DNA from: Cellulophaga fucicola | Lineage (GTDB): Bacteria > Bacteroidota > Bacteroidia > Flavobacteriales > Flavobacteriaceae | NCBI RefSeq assembly: GCF_900119145.1 | Contig: NZ_FPIY01000005.1 | Span: 62,001 to 126,000, forward strand | Direction of reading: 5' to 3' | DNA length: 64,000 nucleotides | Translations under genes and position numbers: made by a program | Part shown: positions 7,988-18,361 of the stretch, piece by piece | Position numbering within the stretch: position 1 is the first letter of the stretch | Layout of the letters: the number at the start of each line of letters is the position of its first letter | The notes under the pieces: generated by a model | Database searches by the model: none | Seen by the model: the letters and a program-made list of their open reading frames with translations, nothing else | Told to the model about the DNA's origin: nothing

Positions 7988-10237
7988 ATGCAAAAAATAG
8001 GTTTAATTCTTTTTATGTTTCCGTTGCTTTTAATTGCTCAAGGTAGAGTAGAGGGAAAAATAATAGAAGAGGTAGCTAATGGTAAAACGGTTCCTTTGGC
8101 TGGCGCTAATGTTTATTGGTTAAATACAAGCGTAGGTGTAATTACAGATAATAATGGAGTCTTTACTATTCCTTATAAAAGCGAGTATTCTAAATTAGTA
8201 ATTAGTTATGTTGGTTATAAAACAGATACGTTAACCATAACTGGACCAAGAAAAATCACACATAAATTAGAGTCTACAAGCACTTTGGACGAGGTTACAA
8301 TAACAGCAAATAAACAAGCTACAACAAAATTGTACTTAAAGGCAGAAAATACAATGGTGGTTAGTAGTGATGAGCTGTTAAAGGCAGCTTGCTGTAACTT
8401 ATCCGAAAGCTTTGAGACAAACCCGTCTATAGATGTAAATTTTGCAGATGCTGTTTCTGGAACTAGACAAATTAAAATGTTAGGCTTAACAAGTCCATAT
8501 ATTTTAATTGCTACAGAAAACATACCTTCTGTACGGGGAGCGTCACAAGCTTACGGTTTAAGTTTTATACCTGGTACTTGGGTAGAGAGCATACAGATTA
8601 CCAAAGGTATGGGGAGTGTTGTTAATGGATACGAGAGTATTGCGGGGCAAATAAATGCAGAACTTAAAAAACCAATTACGGATGATGCCCTATTTGTTAA
8701 TTTATATGGAGCAAGTAGCGAGCGTTTAGAGGTGAACACCCATTTTAATACTAAGGTAAGTGATAGGTGGAGCACAGGTTTGTATGTGCATGGTAACAGG
8801 CATAATAAAAAACACGATGTTAATAATGATGGTTTTATGGATATGCCACTGTATAATCAAATTAATATTATGAACAGGTGGCAATATCTAGATATGGAAA
8901 AAGGCTTTGCTACTTTTTTTAATTTTAGATATTTAAATGATAAAAAACAGACGGGTGAGTTAAATTTTGATCCAGATACAGACAAGTTAACAAGAAATGC
9001 TTGGGGTAGTGAAATTAATACAGAGCGTTTTGATTTTTCTGCAAAATTTGGATATGTTAACCCAGAGTTACCTTGGCAAAATCTAGGGGCACAATTTGCT
9101 GTTAGTAACCATAAGCAAGATTCTTATTTTGGGTTAAATATTTACGATATTGAACACAGTAGTGTATACTCTAATGTAAATTACAGTTCTATAATAGGCG
9201 ATTCTAGAAACAAGGTAAAAACTGGAGTTAACTTTACATATGATAAGTATGATGAACTTGTATTAGCAAATTCTTATGCGCGTATAGATAATTCTGTTGG
9301 TGCTTTTTTTGAATATGCTTATGATAACTTAGAAAAACTAAATTTAACAGCTGGTGTACGTGTAGATAACCACAATAGATTAGGCTTTTTTGTAACTCCA
9401 AGATTTCATATAAGATATTCTCCTTGGGAAAAATCTGCATTAAGAGGTTCTTTTGGTCGCGGAAAACGTAGTGCTAATATTTTTGCAGAAAACCAGGGAA
9501 TGTTTGCAACTGCTAGAACCATTAAAATTAATGATGATGGTGGTAATGTTTATGGTTTAGACCCAGAAATTGCTTGGAATTATGGTGTTTCGTTTTTACA
9601 AGGGTTTAATTTATTGGGTAAAAAAGGAGATGTAGCGGTAGATTTTTATAAGACCGATTTTAAAAATCAGATTGTAGTAGACTGGGAGAATCCGCAAGAA
9701 ATAAGTTTTTATAATTTAGAAGGAGATAGTTACGCTAATAGTTTTCAGGCAGAACTAAGTTATAATGTGTTTACTAATTTCGATTTGCGTTTGGCGTATA
9801 AATTATACGATATTAAAACACAGTATAAATCTAGTAAGTTAGAACGTCCTTTAACTCCTAAACATCGATTTTTTGCAAATGCTTTTTATCAAACTAAAGG
9901 ACACGGATTTATTAAAAAGTGGAAATTTGATGCTACATTTAATTGGTTGGGAACTCAACGTTTCTCGTCTACCGCAGCTAGTCCGGAGCAGTATAGGTTA
10001 TCTGAGTATACACCAGAAGTTGCAACTTTAAATGCGCAAGTAACTAAAGTGTTCTCTTCTAAGTTCGAGGTTTATTTTGGAGGTGAAAATATAACTAATG
10101 TGAGGCAAAATATGCCTATAATTGGTGCAGATAACCCTTTTGGTTCTAATTTTGATACTACTTTTGTGTACGGCCCAATTTTTGGAAGTATGTATTATGC
10201 AGGATTGCGATTTAAAATAAATAAGTTTAAAAATTAA
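7988..10237 (+). CDS. TonB-dependent outer-membrane receptor, probably for a metal
   Basis: Outer-membrane beta-barrel importer of 749 residues. After a signal peptide (about 1-17) comes a carboxypeptidase-regulatory-like domain (about 20-95, ending in the beta-strand pattern KLVISYVGYKTD). A plug domain (about 115-230, with LKAACCNLSES and ITKGMGSVVNGYESIAGQI) and a long barrel follow, ending in the aromatic-rich strand MYYAGLRFKINKFKN. The two adjacent cysteines in the plug are notable. It lies between a Cys-rich exported protein and an HMA-domain protein; by that context the substrate is more likely a metal ion or metal chelate (copper, zinc) than a sugar. No SusD partner is present. Confidence 0.88.
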   Translation: MQKIGLILFMFPLLLIAQGRVEGKIIEEVANGKTVPLAGANVYWLNTSVGVITDNNGVFTIPYKSEYSKLVISYVGYKTDTLTITGPRKITHKLESTSTLDEVTITANKQATTKLYLKAENTMVVSSDELLKAACCNLSESFETNPSIDVNFADAVSGTRQIKMLGLTSPYILIATENIPSVRGASQAYGLSFIPGTWVESIQITKGMGSVVNGYESIAGQINAELKKPITDDALFVNLYGASSERLEVNTHFNTKVSDRWSTGLYVHGNRHNKKHDVNNDGFMDMPLYNQINIMNRWQYLDMEKGFATFFNFRYLNDKKQTGELNFDPDTDKLTRNAWGSEINTERFDFSAKFGYVNPELPWQNLGAQFAVSNHKQDSYFGLNIYDIEHSSVYSNVNYSSIIGDSRNKVKTGVNFTYDKYDELVLANSYARIDNSVGAFFEYAYDNLEKLNLTAGVRVDNHNRLGFFVTPRFHIRYSPWEKSALRGSFGRGKRSANIFAENQGMFATARTIKINDDGGNVYGLDPEIAWNYGVSFLQGFNLLGKKGDVAVDFYKTDFKNQIVVDWENPQEISFYNLEGDSYANSFQAELSYNVFTNFDLRLAYKLYDIKTQYKSSKLERPLTPKHRFFANAFYQTKGHGFIKKWKFDATFNWLGTQRFSSTAASPEQYRLSEYTPEVATLNAQVTKVFSSKFEVYFGGENITNVRQNMPIIGADNPFGSNFDTTFVYGPIFGSMYYAGLRFKINKFKN

Positions 10238-10248
10238 AATATAAAACG

Positions 10249-10602
10249 ATGAAAAAATTAGTAGTTATTATTGTGATGTTGTTTGCTTATGTGTCTTTTG
10301 GGCAAAATAAAAATGCAAAAGCATCTATAGAGGTAGATGGAGTTTGCTTAATGTGTAAAGAACGAATTGAAAAAGCGTGTATAAAAACAAAAGGTGTTAA
10401 GAGTGCTATTTGGAATGTAAAAACACACGAGCTTAAAGTTATTTATGACGAGCGTAAAACTAATTTAGATAGCATTCAGAATAGTGTGGTTGCGGTAGGT
10501 CATGATACTAAAACTTTAAAGGCTAAAGATGAAGCTTATAATAGCTTGCATACTTGTTGTTTGTACAGAGATACAGAAGTACAAGAAGATCATAAAGAGT
10601 AG
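10249..10602 (+). CDS. Secreted heavy-metal-associated (HMA) domain protein
   Basis: A 117-residue protein with a signal peptide (about 1-19, ending SFGQ) and one ferredoxin-like HMA domain. The metal site GVCLMCKERIEKAC gives C33 and C36 in the CxxC arrangement, plus C44. A second Cys pair (C103, C104 in HTCCLYR) lies near the C-terminus and may contribute a second site. It begins 11 nt after the TonB-dependent receptor gene and is surely cotranscribed. It is predicted to bind the metal in the periplasm. Cu(I) is the usual cargo of such CxxC sites, but the metal cannot be read from sequence. Confidence 0.87.
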   Translation: MKKLVVIIVMLFAYVSFGQNKNAKASIEVDGVCLMCKERIEKACIKTKGVKSAIWNVKTHELKVIYDERKTNLDSIQNSVVAVGHDTKTLKAKDEAYNSLHTCCLYRDTEVQEDHKE

Positions 10603-10622
10603 TTGTAAAAACTATTAAAAAC

Positions 10623-10658
10623 AAAAGCGCTTCAGAAAATATTTTCTGAAGCGCTTTT
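10623..10658. terminator. Bidirectional terminator between the HMA gene and groEL
   Basis: A perfect palindrome with arm AAAAGCGCTTCAGAAAAT, centred between 10640 and 10641, with A/T runs at both ends. It lies between convergent genes and works on paper in both directions. Confidence 0.85.
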
Positions 10659-10680
10659 TTAGTATTCTTAAGTTTAAAGA

Positions 10681-12378
<1,698 letters not shown>

Positions 12379-12418
12379 TTAGATCTAAAAGTCAAAGGAC
12401 TAATAGCAAATAACTTTT

Positions 12419-12697
12419 TTAGATAATTGCTAAAATGTCACTCTCTCTCATCATTAAATAGTCAGAACCTTCTAACTTTAACTCGGTACCTGCGTACTTT
12501 CCGTAAAGTACAGTATCACCAATAGAAACAGTTATTTTTTCGTCCTTAGTTCCTGGGCCAACAGCAACTACTTTACCTTGTTGAGGTTTTTCTTTAGCAG
12601 TGTCTGGAATTATTAATCCAGAAGCTGTTTTAGTTTCTGCTGCCATCGGTTCAATTAGCACTCTGTCTGCCAATGGTTTAATGTTAACTTTAGCCAT
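12419..12697 (-). CDS. groES: Co-chaperonin GroES
   Basis: A 92-residue lid of the GroEL chamber. It contains the mobile-loop stretch [18 protein letters not shown] and the conserved [19 protein letters not shown] at the C-terminus. It is first in a two-gene unit with groEL. The usual family length is about 95 residues. Confidence 0.98.
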   Translation of the reverse strand: MAKVNIKPLADRVLIEPMAAETKTASGLIIPDTAKEKPQQGKVVAVGPGTKDEKITVSIGDTVLYGKYAGTELKLEGSDYLMMRESDILAII

Positions 12698-12781
12698 ATT
12701 TTATTATTTTTTAATATTAATTTTCTGGTGTTATATAGGCAGAAATTGTGCCACAGCACAAAACTGACAATTTGTAAAACA

Positions 12782-12814
12782 AAAAATGCCAGCTTGTCAT
12801 AAGCTGGCATTTTT
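12782..12814. terminator. Terminator downstream of secG
   Basis: Hairpin with arms AAAATGCCAGCTT and AAGCTGGCATTTT around the 5-nt loop GTCAT, with flanking A and T runs. It lies 26 nt past the secG stop (minus strand) and ahead of groES, closing the miaB-to-secG operon. Confidence 0.8.
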
Positions 12815-12839
12815 AATCTGTATGTTGTGTGTGTTTCTA

Positions 12840-13187
12840 CTACTTAATGCTATCCATTAAGTTAGTGTCTGCAGCAGGAGCTTCTGTGTTTGTTGTAACA
12901 GGAGCTTCAGTATTTGTTTCTTGTAATAATTTAGAGTCTCCGTTTCCAGATTTTCCTGGTAAAGCTATGTTAGACATTAAAATTAGTATTACTAATAAGG
13001 CTGCTAACGTCCAAGTACTCTTGTCTAGGAAATCTCCAGTCTTTTTAACACCACCAACTACTTGGCTACCACCGCCACCAAAAGAAGAAGATAATCCACC
13101 ACCTTTAGGGTTCTGTACCATAATTACTAACATTAGTAAAAGTGATACTATAATAATAAGAACTAAAAATATTGTAAACGTACTCAT
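12840..13187 (-). CDS. secG: Preprotein translocase subunit SecG
   Basis: Small inner-membrane subunit of the SecYEG channel. The 115 residues contain two membrane segments (about 4-24 and 58-76) around the family loop VQNPKGGGLSSSFGGGGS. A Thr/Ala/Asn-rich tail of about 35 residues follows, longer than in E. coli but common in Bacteroidota. It starts 3 nt after the TPR gene, so it is the last gene of the operon. Confidence 0.95.
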   Translation of the reverse strand: MSTFTIFLVLIIIVSLLLMLVIMVQNPKGGGLSSSFGGGGSQVVGGVKKTGDFLDKSTWTLAALLVILILMSNIALPGKSGNGDSKLLQETNTEAPVTTNTEAPAADTNLMDSIK

Positions 13188-13190
13188 CTG

Positions 13191-14135
13191 TTATATGTTT
13201 TCTTTTTGAATTTTTTGTACCGATTTTATTCGGTCTGCAAAGAAACTACTTTTTTCTGGATATTTCAAACTTAAAATCCTATAAGCTTGTATTGCTTTTT
13301 TATATTTTTTTTGTTCTAAATAAACCTTAGCAAGCGTTTCGGTCATTAGTTCGTCTTTGTTTAGCTTTACAGAGTTAGAAATGTCTACTTTCTTTTCTAT
13401 ATTTTTAGCTGGCGAAATCTTAGGATTGTTTTTTATAAACTTATCTATAAGGTCGAACTTTGTATTTTTTTTAGGCTTTTTTTCTTCGATTTTTTTAGGC
13501 TCTTCTTTTTTAAATTCTTCAGGTTCTTCCTCTGGTTTAGGGGTTGCAAGCTCTAGCCATTGCGCAAAAGAGTGTTTTTCTTTTTTTGTAAAATGTAAAG
13601 GTTCACCAATATTTAGTTTCTCGCTTTCAGTTTTATCTTCAGCCGGTTTTTCTTCTTCATCTTCTTCCTCAATTTCATCTTCGTTATCTTCTGCCTTTTC
13701 TAAAATAACAGGTTCTTTTGTTTCAAAGAGGTCATCATTTAAAATCTTTTCAGCGTCATCTAAATTTTGCGGTAAAGGTTTGTCTATACTTTCTTCTAAC
13801 ATATTTGGCGGAGATGCTACTTCTTCAGACGTTACATTCATCTCTTTAAGCTTAGCAAGTTCTGTTATTGCAGTAACTTTATTAGAGTTGTCTAGAAATT
13901 CTGGAGAGGTTATAAAATCAAATAAAACATCTCTGTTTGCAGTATGTGCAGCAGTAACTTTTAAAGCATTATTGTATTTAAAGCTATTTGTGTTTTTTAA
14001 ACCTTTTAAGTGAACGGCGTGTGCAGCCTGAAAATATGGGTAGTCTGTAATAATCTCTTCTAACTGATTTATTTGTGCTACAGAGCTAATGCTTTCTGGT
14101 TTTTGTAATAAATATGTAAAATCTGTTACTTTCAT
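13191..14135 (-). CDS. Acidic TPR-like protein, function unknown
   Basis: A 314-residue protein with three parts. A conserved N-terminal helical region (about 1-100, with a TDYPYFQAAHAVHLKGL stretch) is followed by a very acidic, Lys/Glu-rich low-complexity middle (about 110-225). The C-terminal tetratricopeptide-like unit (about 260-310) contains LAKVYLEQKKYKKAIQAYRI. No signal peptide is seen. It sits 4 nt from lptE and 3 nt from secG, an arrangement I believe is common in flavobacteria. A role linked to the envelope or secretion is guessed only from position. Confidence 0.8.
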   Translation of the reverse strand: MKVTDFTYLLQKPESISSVAQINQLEEIITDYPYFQAAHAVHLKGLKNTNSFKYNNALKVTAAHTANRDVLFDFITSPEFLDNSNKVTAITELAKLKEMNVTSEEVASPPNMLEESIDKPLPQNLDDAEKILNDDLFETKEPVILEKAEDNEDEIEEEDEEEKPAEDKTESEKLNIGEPLHFTKKEKHSFAQWLELATPKPEEEPEEFKKEEPKKIEEKKPKKNTKFDLIDKFIKNNPKISPAKNIEKKVDISNSVKLNKDELMTETLAKVYLEQKKYKKAIQAYRILSLKYPEKSSFFADRIKSVQKIQKENI

Positions 14136-14139
14136 AAAT

Positions 14140-14670
14140 CTACCAGTCTGCTAAAGATTTGCTAAAAATATCTTGTGTAATACGCTCAAAAAGCTCTGCG
14201 TGAGCTTCAGATTTTACAGAAGCCAATAAAGAGTTTGCTGGGTAATCATAAAAAAATGAAAAACGCTGTTCAAAATCCGAGTCCTCTTTTGTTTTGTTAT
14301 AAAATCTAACATTAACAGCCATAGTTAATCTGTTCTGTGCAGCAGTCTGTGCGGCAGTTGCTGTCATAGGGGAAATTCTGTATTCTACAATTTCGCCTTC
14401 GTATACTAAATCGCCGTTAGATGTTGTTAAACTAAGGCTAGTCTGGCTACCAAGTAAGTCTTGCAGTGCATTTGTAAAATCTCTGTCTAAACCTGGCTCT
14501 ACTGTAGAACCTGCACTTTGCGAGGCATAGTTCTGAAAAAAGTTTACCTGAAAAGATTTTGCATCTCCTGTGCTACCGCCTGTAAAGTTGTATCCAACAC
14601 TTTTTAATCCGCACGCTTGCACAGATAAAATAGTAATAAATAGTACCGTTATCCTTTTAATATTATTCAT
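14140..14670 (-). CDS. lptE: LptE-family lipoprotein (LPS assembly)
   Basis: Outer-membrane lipoprotein predicted to plug the LptD barrel during LPS insertion. The 176 residues begin with a lipoprotein signal peptide (lipobox SVQAC, Cys20). The mature N-terminus GLKSVGYNFTGGS fits the Bacteroidota LptE-like family, and the Gly/Tyr/Phe pattern resembles E. coli LptE/RlpB. The gene is tightly packed with the sigma-54 activator upstream (3 nt) and the TPR gene downstream (4 nt). Confidence 0.85.
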   Translation of the reverse strand: MNNIKRITVLFITILSVQACGLKSVGYNFTGGSTGDAKSFQVNFFQNYASQSAGSTVEPGLDRDFTNALQDLLGSQTSLSLTTSNGDLVYEGEIVEYRISPMTATAAQTAAQNRLTMAVNVRFYNKTKEDSDFEQRFSFFYDYPANSLLASVKSEAHAELFERITQDIFSKSLADW

Positions 14671-14673
14671 CTG

Positions 14674-15954
14674 CTATAAGTCAAACTGTTTTATTTTTCT
14701 ATATAAAGTACGTTCAGAAATTCCTAATTCTGCAGCTGCAGCCTTTCTTTTTCCTCTGTTTCTTTCTAGAGATTTTTTTATAAGTTCTATTTCCTTGTCT
14801 TGTAAAGATAGGGTTTCTTCCTCTTCTATTTCTTCTGCAAAATGATATTTATCATCTAGTGGCGCAGTTGTAGAAATAATTTCTTCTCGTTCTCTGTTAG
14901 GGTTTGGTAAATGCAGAATTTCTGAAGCAGCACTTTCTGCTTCTTCAAAATCTTCGTCGTCATCGTCTCCATATATTTTTTGAATTAGATGCTCATTTTC
15001 TTCCTGGACCTTTTCACTATCATTATTTTTCATTAATTCTAGTGTCAACTTTTTAAGGTCGTTAAGGTCTCCTTTCATATCAAAAAGAACTTTGTATAAA
15101 ATTTCTCTTTCGTTACTAAAATCGCCCTCTTTCTTTTCTTTATTTACAACAGCTGGTAAGTTTTTGTTACCGCCATTTGGTAAGTAGGAGTGTAGTGTTG
15201 TTGCAGATATATTGCGTTCAGATTCTAGTACAGATATTTGTTCTGCTACGTTACGCAATTGTCTTATATTACCTGCCCAACGATATTTTTGTAGTAATTG
15301 CACAGCTTCTTCAGACAAGCGTATAGTTGGCATTTTATATTTTTGACTAAAGTCTGATGCAAATTTTCTGAATAATAAATGAATATCATCTAAGCGTTCG
15401 CGTAAAGGCGGAAGATTTATTTCTACAGTACTTAATCTGTAATACAAATCCTCTCTAAATCTGTTTTTTTGAATAGCCTCAAACATATGTACGTTAGTTG
15501 CAGCAACTATACGTACATTGGTTTTTTGTGGTTGTGAAGATCCTACTTTTAAAAATTCTCCATTTTCTAATACGCGTAATAAGCGTACTTGTGTTGTAAG
15601 TGGCAGTTCGCCAACTTCATCTAAAAAAATAGTACCACCATCTGCAACTTCAAAATAACCTTTTCTTGTAGTTGTGGCTCCTGTAAAGGCTCCTTTTTCG
15701 TGGCCAAAAAGCTCACTGTCTATTGTGCCTTCTGGTATTGCCCCACAGTTAACAGCAATGTATTTTGCGTGCTTTCGGTGAGATAAAGAGTGTATAATTT
15801 TAGGTATAGCTTCTTTACCAACACCACTTTCACCAGTTACCAACACAGATATGTCTGTAGGGGCAACTTGTATTGCTTTTTCTATGGCTCTATTAAGTTG
15901 TGTATCGTTACCGATAATCTCAAATCGTTGCTTAATTGCTTGTATAGATTCCAT
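14674..15954 (-). CDS. Sigma-54 interaction-domain transcriptional activator
   Basis: AAA+ enhancer-binding protein of 426 residues that remodels sigma-54 RNA polymerase. It has almost no regulatory domain: the AAA+ core begins near residue 14. Walker A is GESGVGKE (41-48), the sigma-54 contact loop GAFTGA is intact (88-93), and Walker B lies at [10 protein letters not shown] (about 108-117). An acidic linker of roughly 120 residues follows, then a Fis-type HTH at the C-terminus ([20 protein letters not shown]). With no receiver, GAF or PAS domain, its signal is unknown. It is cotranscribed with miaB, lptE and secG. Confidence 0.93.
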   Translation of the reverse strand: MESIQAIKQRFEIIGNDTQLNRAIEKAIQVAPTDISVLVTGESGVGKEAIPKIIHSLSHRKHAKYIAVNCGAIPEGTIDSELFGHEKGAFTGATTTRKGYFEVADGGTIFLDEVGELPLTTQVRLLRVLENGEFLKVGSSQPQKTNVRIVAATNVHMFEAIQKNRFREDLYYRLSTVEINLPPLRERLDDIHLLFRKFASDFSQKYKMPTIRLSEEAVQLLQKYRWAGNIRQLRNVAEQISVLESERNISATTLHSYLPNGGNKNLPAVVNKEKKEGDFSNEREILYKVLFDMKGDLNDLKKLTLELMKNNDSEKVQEENEHLIQKIYGDDDDEDFEEAESAASEILHLPNPNREREEIISTTAPLDDKYHFAEEIEEEETLSLQDKEIELIKKSLERNRGKRKAAAAELGISERTLYRKIKQFDL

Positions 15955-15959
15955 TTTGT

Positions 15960-17399
15960 TTAATTTTTTACAATACTACCTAAAAGGGTTCCTGTGGTAC
16001 AGTCTTCAACTTTTACTTGTACAAATTGGCCTATTTGGCTGTCTTCTTTTGGAAAAACAATTACGGCATTTTGCGAATTTCTACCTCTCCAGTGTTCTGC
16101 AGATCTTTTAGATTCTCCTTCAATTAAAACTTCATCAATTTTACCTAAACGTTGTTGTAATCTATAGCCAGAATGTTCTCTTTGAGCAGCTATTATTTCT
16201 GCAAGTCTTCTTTTTTTGTCGGCTTCAGGTACATCGTCTTCTAATTTACGAGCAGCCATTGTTCCTGGTCTTTCGGAGTAAGAATACATATAACCAAAAT
16301 CGTATTTTACGTATTCTAATAAAGATAAGGTGTCTTTGTGGTCTTCTTCGGTCTCTGTTGGAAAACCAGCAATCATATCCTGAGAAATTGCACAATCTGG
16401 AATAATTTTTCTAATATTATCTATTAATGTAAAGTATTCTTCTCTAGTGTGTAAGCGGTTCATCGCTTTTAAAATTCTATTGCTTCCACTTTGTACGGGT
16501 AAATGTATATGGTTGCAAATATTATTGTACTTGGCCATAGTTTTAACTACGTCTAAAGTTAAATCTTGTGGATTAGAAGTAGAAAAACGAATTCTCATTT
16601 TAGGCTGTGCAATAGCTGTCATTTCTAATAGAGCAGCAAAGTTAACAGCAGTTGCTTTTTGCATTTCGGTAGCATCAACAAAATCCTTTTTTAAGCCGCC
16701 ACCATACCATAAATAACTATCTACATTTTGTCCTAAAAGGGTAATTTCTTTGTAACCTCTGTTCCAAAGATCGTTAACCTCTTCCAATATAGATTGTGGT
16801 TCTCTACTACGTTCTCTACCACGAGTAAATGGTACTACACAAAATGTACACATATTATCGCAACCACGAGTAATAGATACGTATGCAGATATACCATTTG
16901 TGTTTAAACGTACAGGAGAAACATCTCCGTAAGTTTCTTCTTTAGATAAGATAACGTTTATAGCGTTACGGCCTTCATCTATTTCTTTTATAAGGTTTGG
17001 CAAATCTTTGTAGGCATCTGGACCTACAACCATATCTACAATTTTTTCTTCTTCTAAAAACTGACTTTTTAAACGTTCTGCCATACAGCCTAGAACACCA
17101 ACTTTTAAGTGTGGTCTAGTTCTTTTTACTGCATTAAATTTTTCTAAACGTTTACGAATAGTAAGTTCTGCTTTTTCTCTAATAGAGCAAGTGTTAACCA
17201 ATACAAGGTCTGCGTCTTCTAGCACTTGTGTGGTGTTAAAACCTTCTTTAGCTAAAATAGAAGCTACAATTTCACTATCAGAAAAATTCATAGCACACCC
17301 ATAACTTTCTATATAAAGCTTACGTGTGTTATCTTTCTTGTTCTCTAGTGCTAAAGAATTTCCTTGTACTGCTTCGTCTATAACTTTCTCTTCTGCCAT
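15960..17399 (-). CDS. miaB: tRNA-2-methylthio-N6-dimethylallyladenosine synthase MiaB
   Basis: Radical-SAM methylthiotransferase that modifies A37 of tRNAs reading UNN codons. In the 479 residues the auxiliary-cluster cysteines are C35, C71 and C105 and the radical-SAM cysteines are C180, C184 and C187 ([11 protein letters not shown]). A TRAM domain ends the protein. The N-terminal extension of about 25 residues is slightly longer than in E. coli. It is first in an operon with the sigma-54 activator (5 nt gap), driven by a good -33/-7 promoter. Confidence 0.97.
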   Translation of the reverse strand: MAEEKVIDEAVQGNSLALENKKDNTRKLYIESYGCAMNFSDSEIVASILAKEGFNTTQVLEDADLVLVNTCSIREKAELTIRKRLEKFNAVKRTRPHLKVGVLGCMAERLKSQFLEEEKIVDMVVGPDAYKDLPNLIKEIDEGRNAINVILSKEETYGDVSPVRLNTNGISAYVSITRGCDNMCTFCVVPFTRGRERSREPQSILEEVNDLWNRGYKEITLLGQNVDSYLWYGGGLKKDFVDATEMQKATAVNFAALLEMTAIAQPKMRIRFSTSNPQDLTLDVVKTMAKYNNICNHIHLPVQSGSNRILKAMNRLHTREEYFTLIDNIRKIIPDCAISQDMIAGFPTETEEDHKDTLSLLEYVKYDFGYMYSYSERPGTMAARKLEDDVPEADKKRRLAEIIAAQREHSGYRLQQRLGKIDEVLIEGESKRSAEHWRGRNSQNAVIVFPKEDSQIGQFVQVKVEDCTTGTLLGSIVKN

Positions 17400-17428
17400 A
17401 TCTAAATCTACTGCTAACTAATAAAGGG

Positions 17429-17460
17429 CAAAGATAGTACTAAATATAAAGAAGTGACAA
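17429..17460 (-). promoter_or_regulatory. Promoter of the miaB operon (-33 TTG and -7 TATCTTTG)
   Basis: On the minus strand TTG (17460-17458) is followed after 21 nt by TATCTTTG (17436-17429), matching the Bacteroidota -33/-7 pattern in both boxes and spacing. The miaB ATG lies 30 nt downstream. Confidence 0.65.
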
Positions 17461-17510
17461 TATGACAGTTAATTTTAATAGTTTTTTAGTAATATAATCA
17501 AGCTTAAGTT

Positions 17511-17518
17511 TATTTTTG
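17511..17518 (+). promoter_or_regulatory. Putative -7 box for the membrane protein gene at 17538
   Basis: TATTTTTG matches TAnnTTTG, 19 nt ahead of the ATG. It is divergent from the miaB promoter. Confidence 0.45.
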
Positions 17519-17537
17519 TGCTTCAAAATAAACAGAA

Positions 17538-18302
17538 ATGGATTTTCACGGCGTAGAAGAGAAAATAAAATTAAGAGCACCTTTAGATTTCGGGAATCTT
17601 TTTAGTAAAACAATAGAGTTGTTTAAGCTAGTTTGGATGCAAGGCTTTATAACATTGTTATTTAATGCGTTATCAGCGTTAGTGCTTTTGGTTATTTTGT
17701 ATATCCCTCTAATAGCGCTTGGTTTAATAGATCCTGTAGCATTTGAGAGTCAGGACCCGCCTACTATGTATCCTTTGTTTGTGATGTTGTTAATGCCTAT
17801 AATATTTTTGTGTATTAGCGCTGTTTCTTTATTGCTTATGGCTGGTTTTTATAGAGTATGTAAAATTAAAGATGAGAAGTTAACAGCAGCAGAAGGACAT
17901 TTTTTTTATTTTAAAAAAGAATACATACGTAAGGCTTTTATATTGTCATTAATAACAATTGGGTTAGTCATTGCAGGTATGTTAACTTGTGGTTTTGGTT
18001 TAATTTATTTAGGAGTTCCTCTAGCGTTATTCCCCGTGTTTTTGGCTTTTGATGAAGAATTATCTGCGATAGAAATAGTAAAGGCAAGTTTTGCTTTAGG
18101 AAACAAAAATTGGTTGGTATTATTTGGTTTGTTGCTTGTTTTGGGTTTTATAGCACAACTAGGAGTGCTGCTTTGTTTTGTAGGGATCTTTTTTACAGCA
18201 ATGCTTTCTAGAGTTTCAATTTATTATGCTTATAAAGATGGAGTTGGCTTTACGGATAAAACAGAAGATAGGCTAAAATCTCTTATGTCTGATTTTGAAT
18301 AA
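17538..18302 (+). CDS. Polytopic membrane protein of unknown function
   Basis: A 254-residue protein with about six hydrophobic segments (near residues 36-60, 84-110, 135-155, 160-175, 195-225). A soluble N-terminus begins MDFHGVEEKIKLRAPLDFGN. No catalytic motif is recognised. The layout resembles uncharacterised Bacteroidota membrane proteins related in appearance to glycerophosphodiester phosphodiesterase membrane domains, but I cannot assign a function. It is transcribed away from miaB and followed 59 nt later by a lipoprotein gene on the same strand. Confidence 0.75.
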   Translation: MDFHGVEEKIKLRAPLDFGNLFSKTIELFKLVWMQGFITLLFNALSALVLLVILYIPLIALGLIDPVAFESQDPPTMYPLFVMLLMPIIFLCISAVSLLLMAGFYRVCKIKDEKLTAAEGHFFYFKKEYIRKAFILSLITIGLVIAGMLTCGFGLIYLGVPLALFPVFLAFDEELSAIEIVKASFALGNKNWLVLFGLLLVLGFIAQLGVLLCFVGIFFTAMLSRVSIYYAYKDGVGFTDKTEDRLKSLMSDFE

Positions 18303-18361
18303 CCTACGCAACCTTTGTTTTTATTGTGTATCTAGTTTATAACAACTAAACTATAATAAGA

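Noticed and set aside
13357-14013. Long plus-strand ORF (218 codons) opposite the TPR protein gene
   Set aside because: It is the antisense of an acidic Glu/Lys-rich region, giving a Ser/Phe-rich translation with no domain. The minus-strand gene fits the operon spacing to 3-4 nt.
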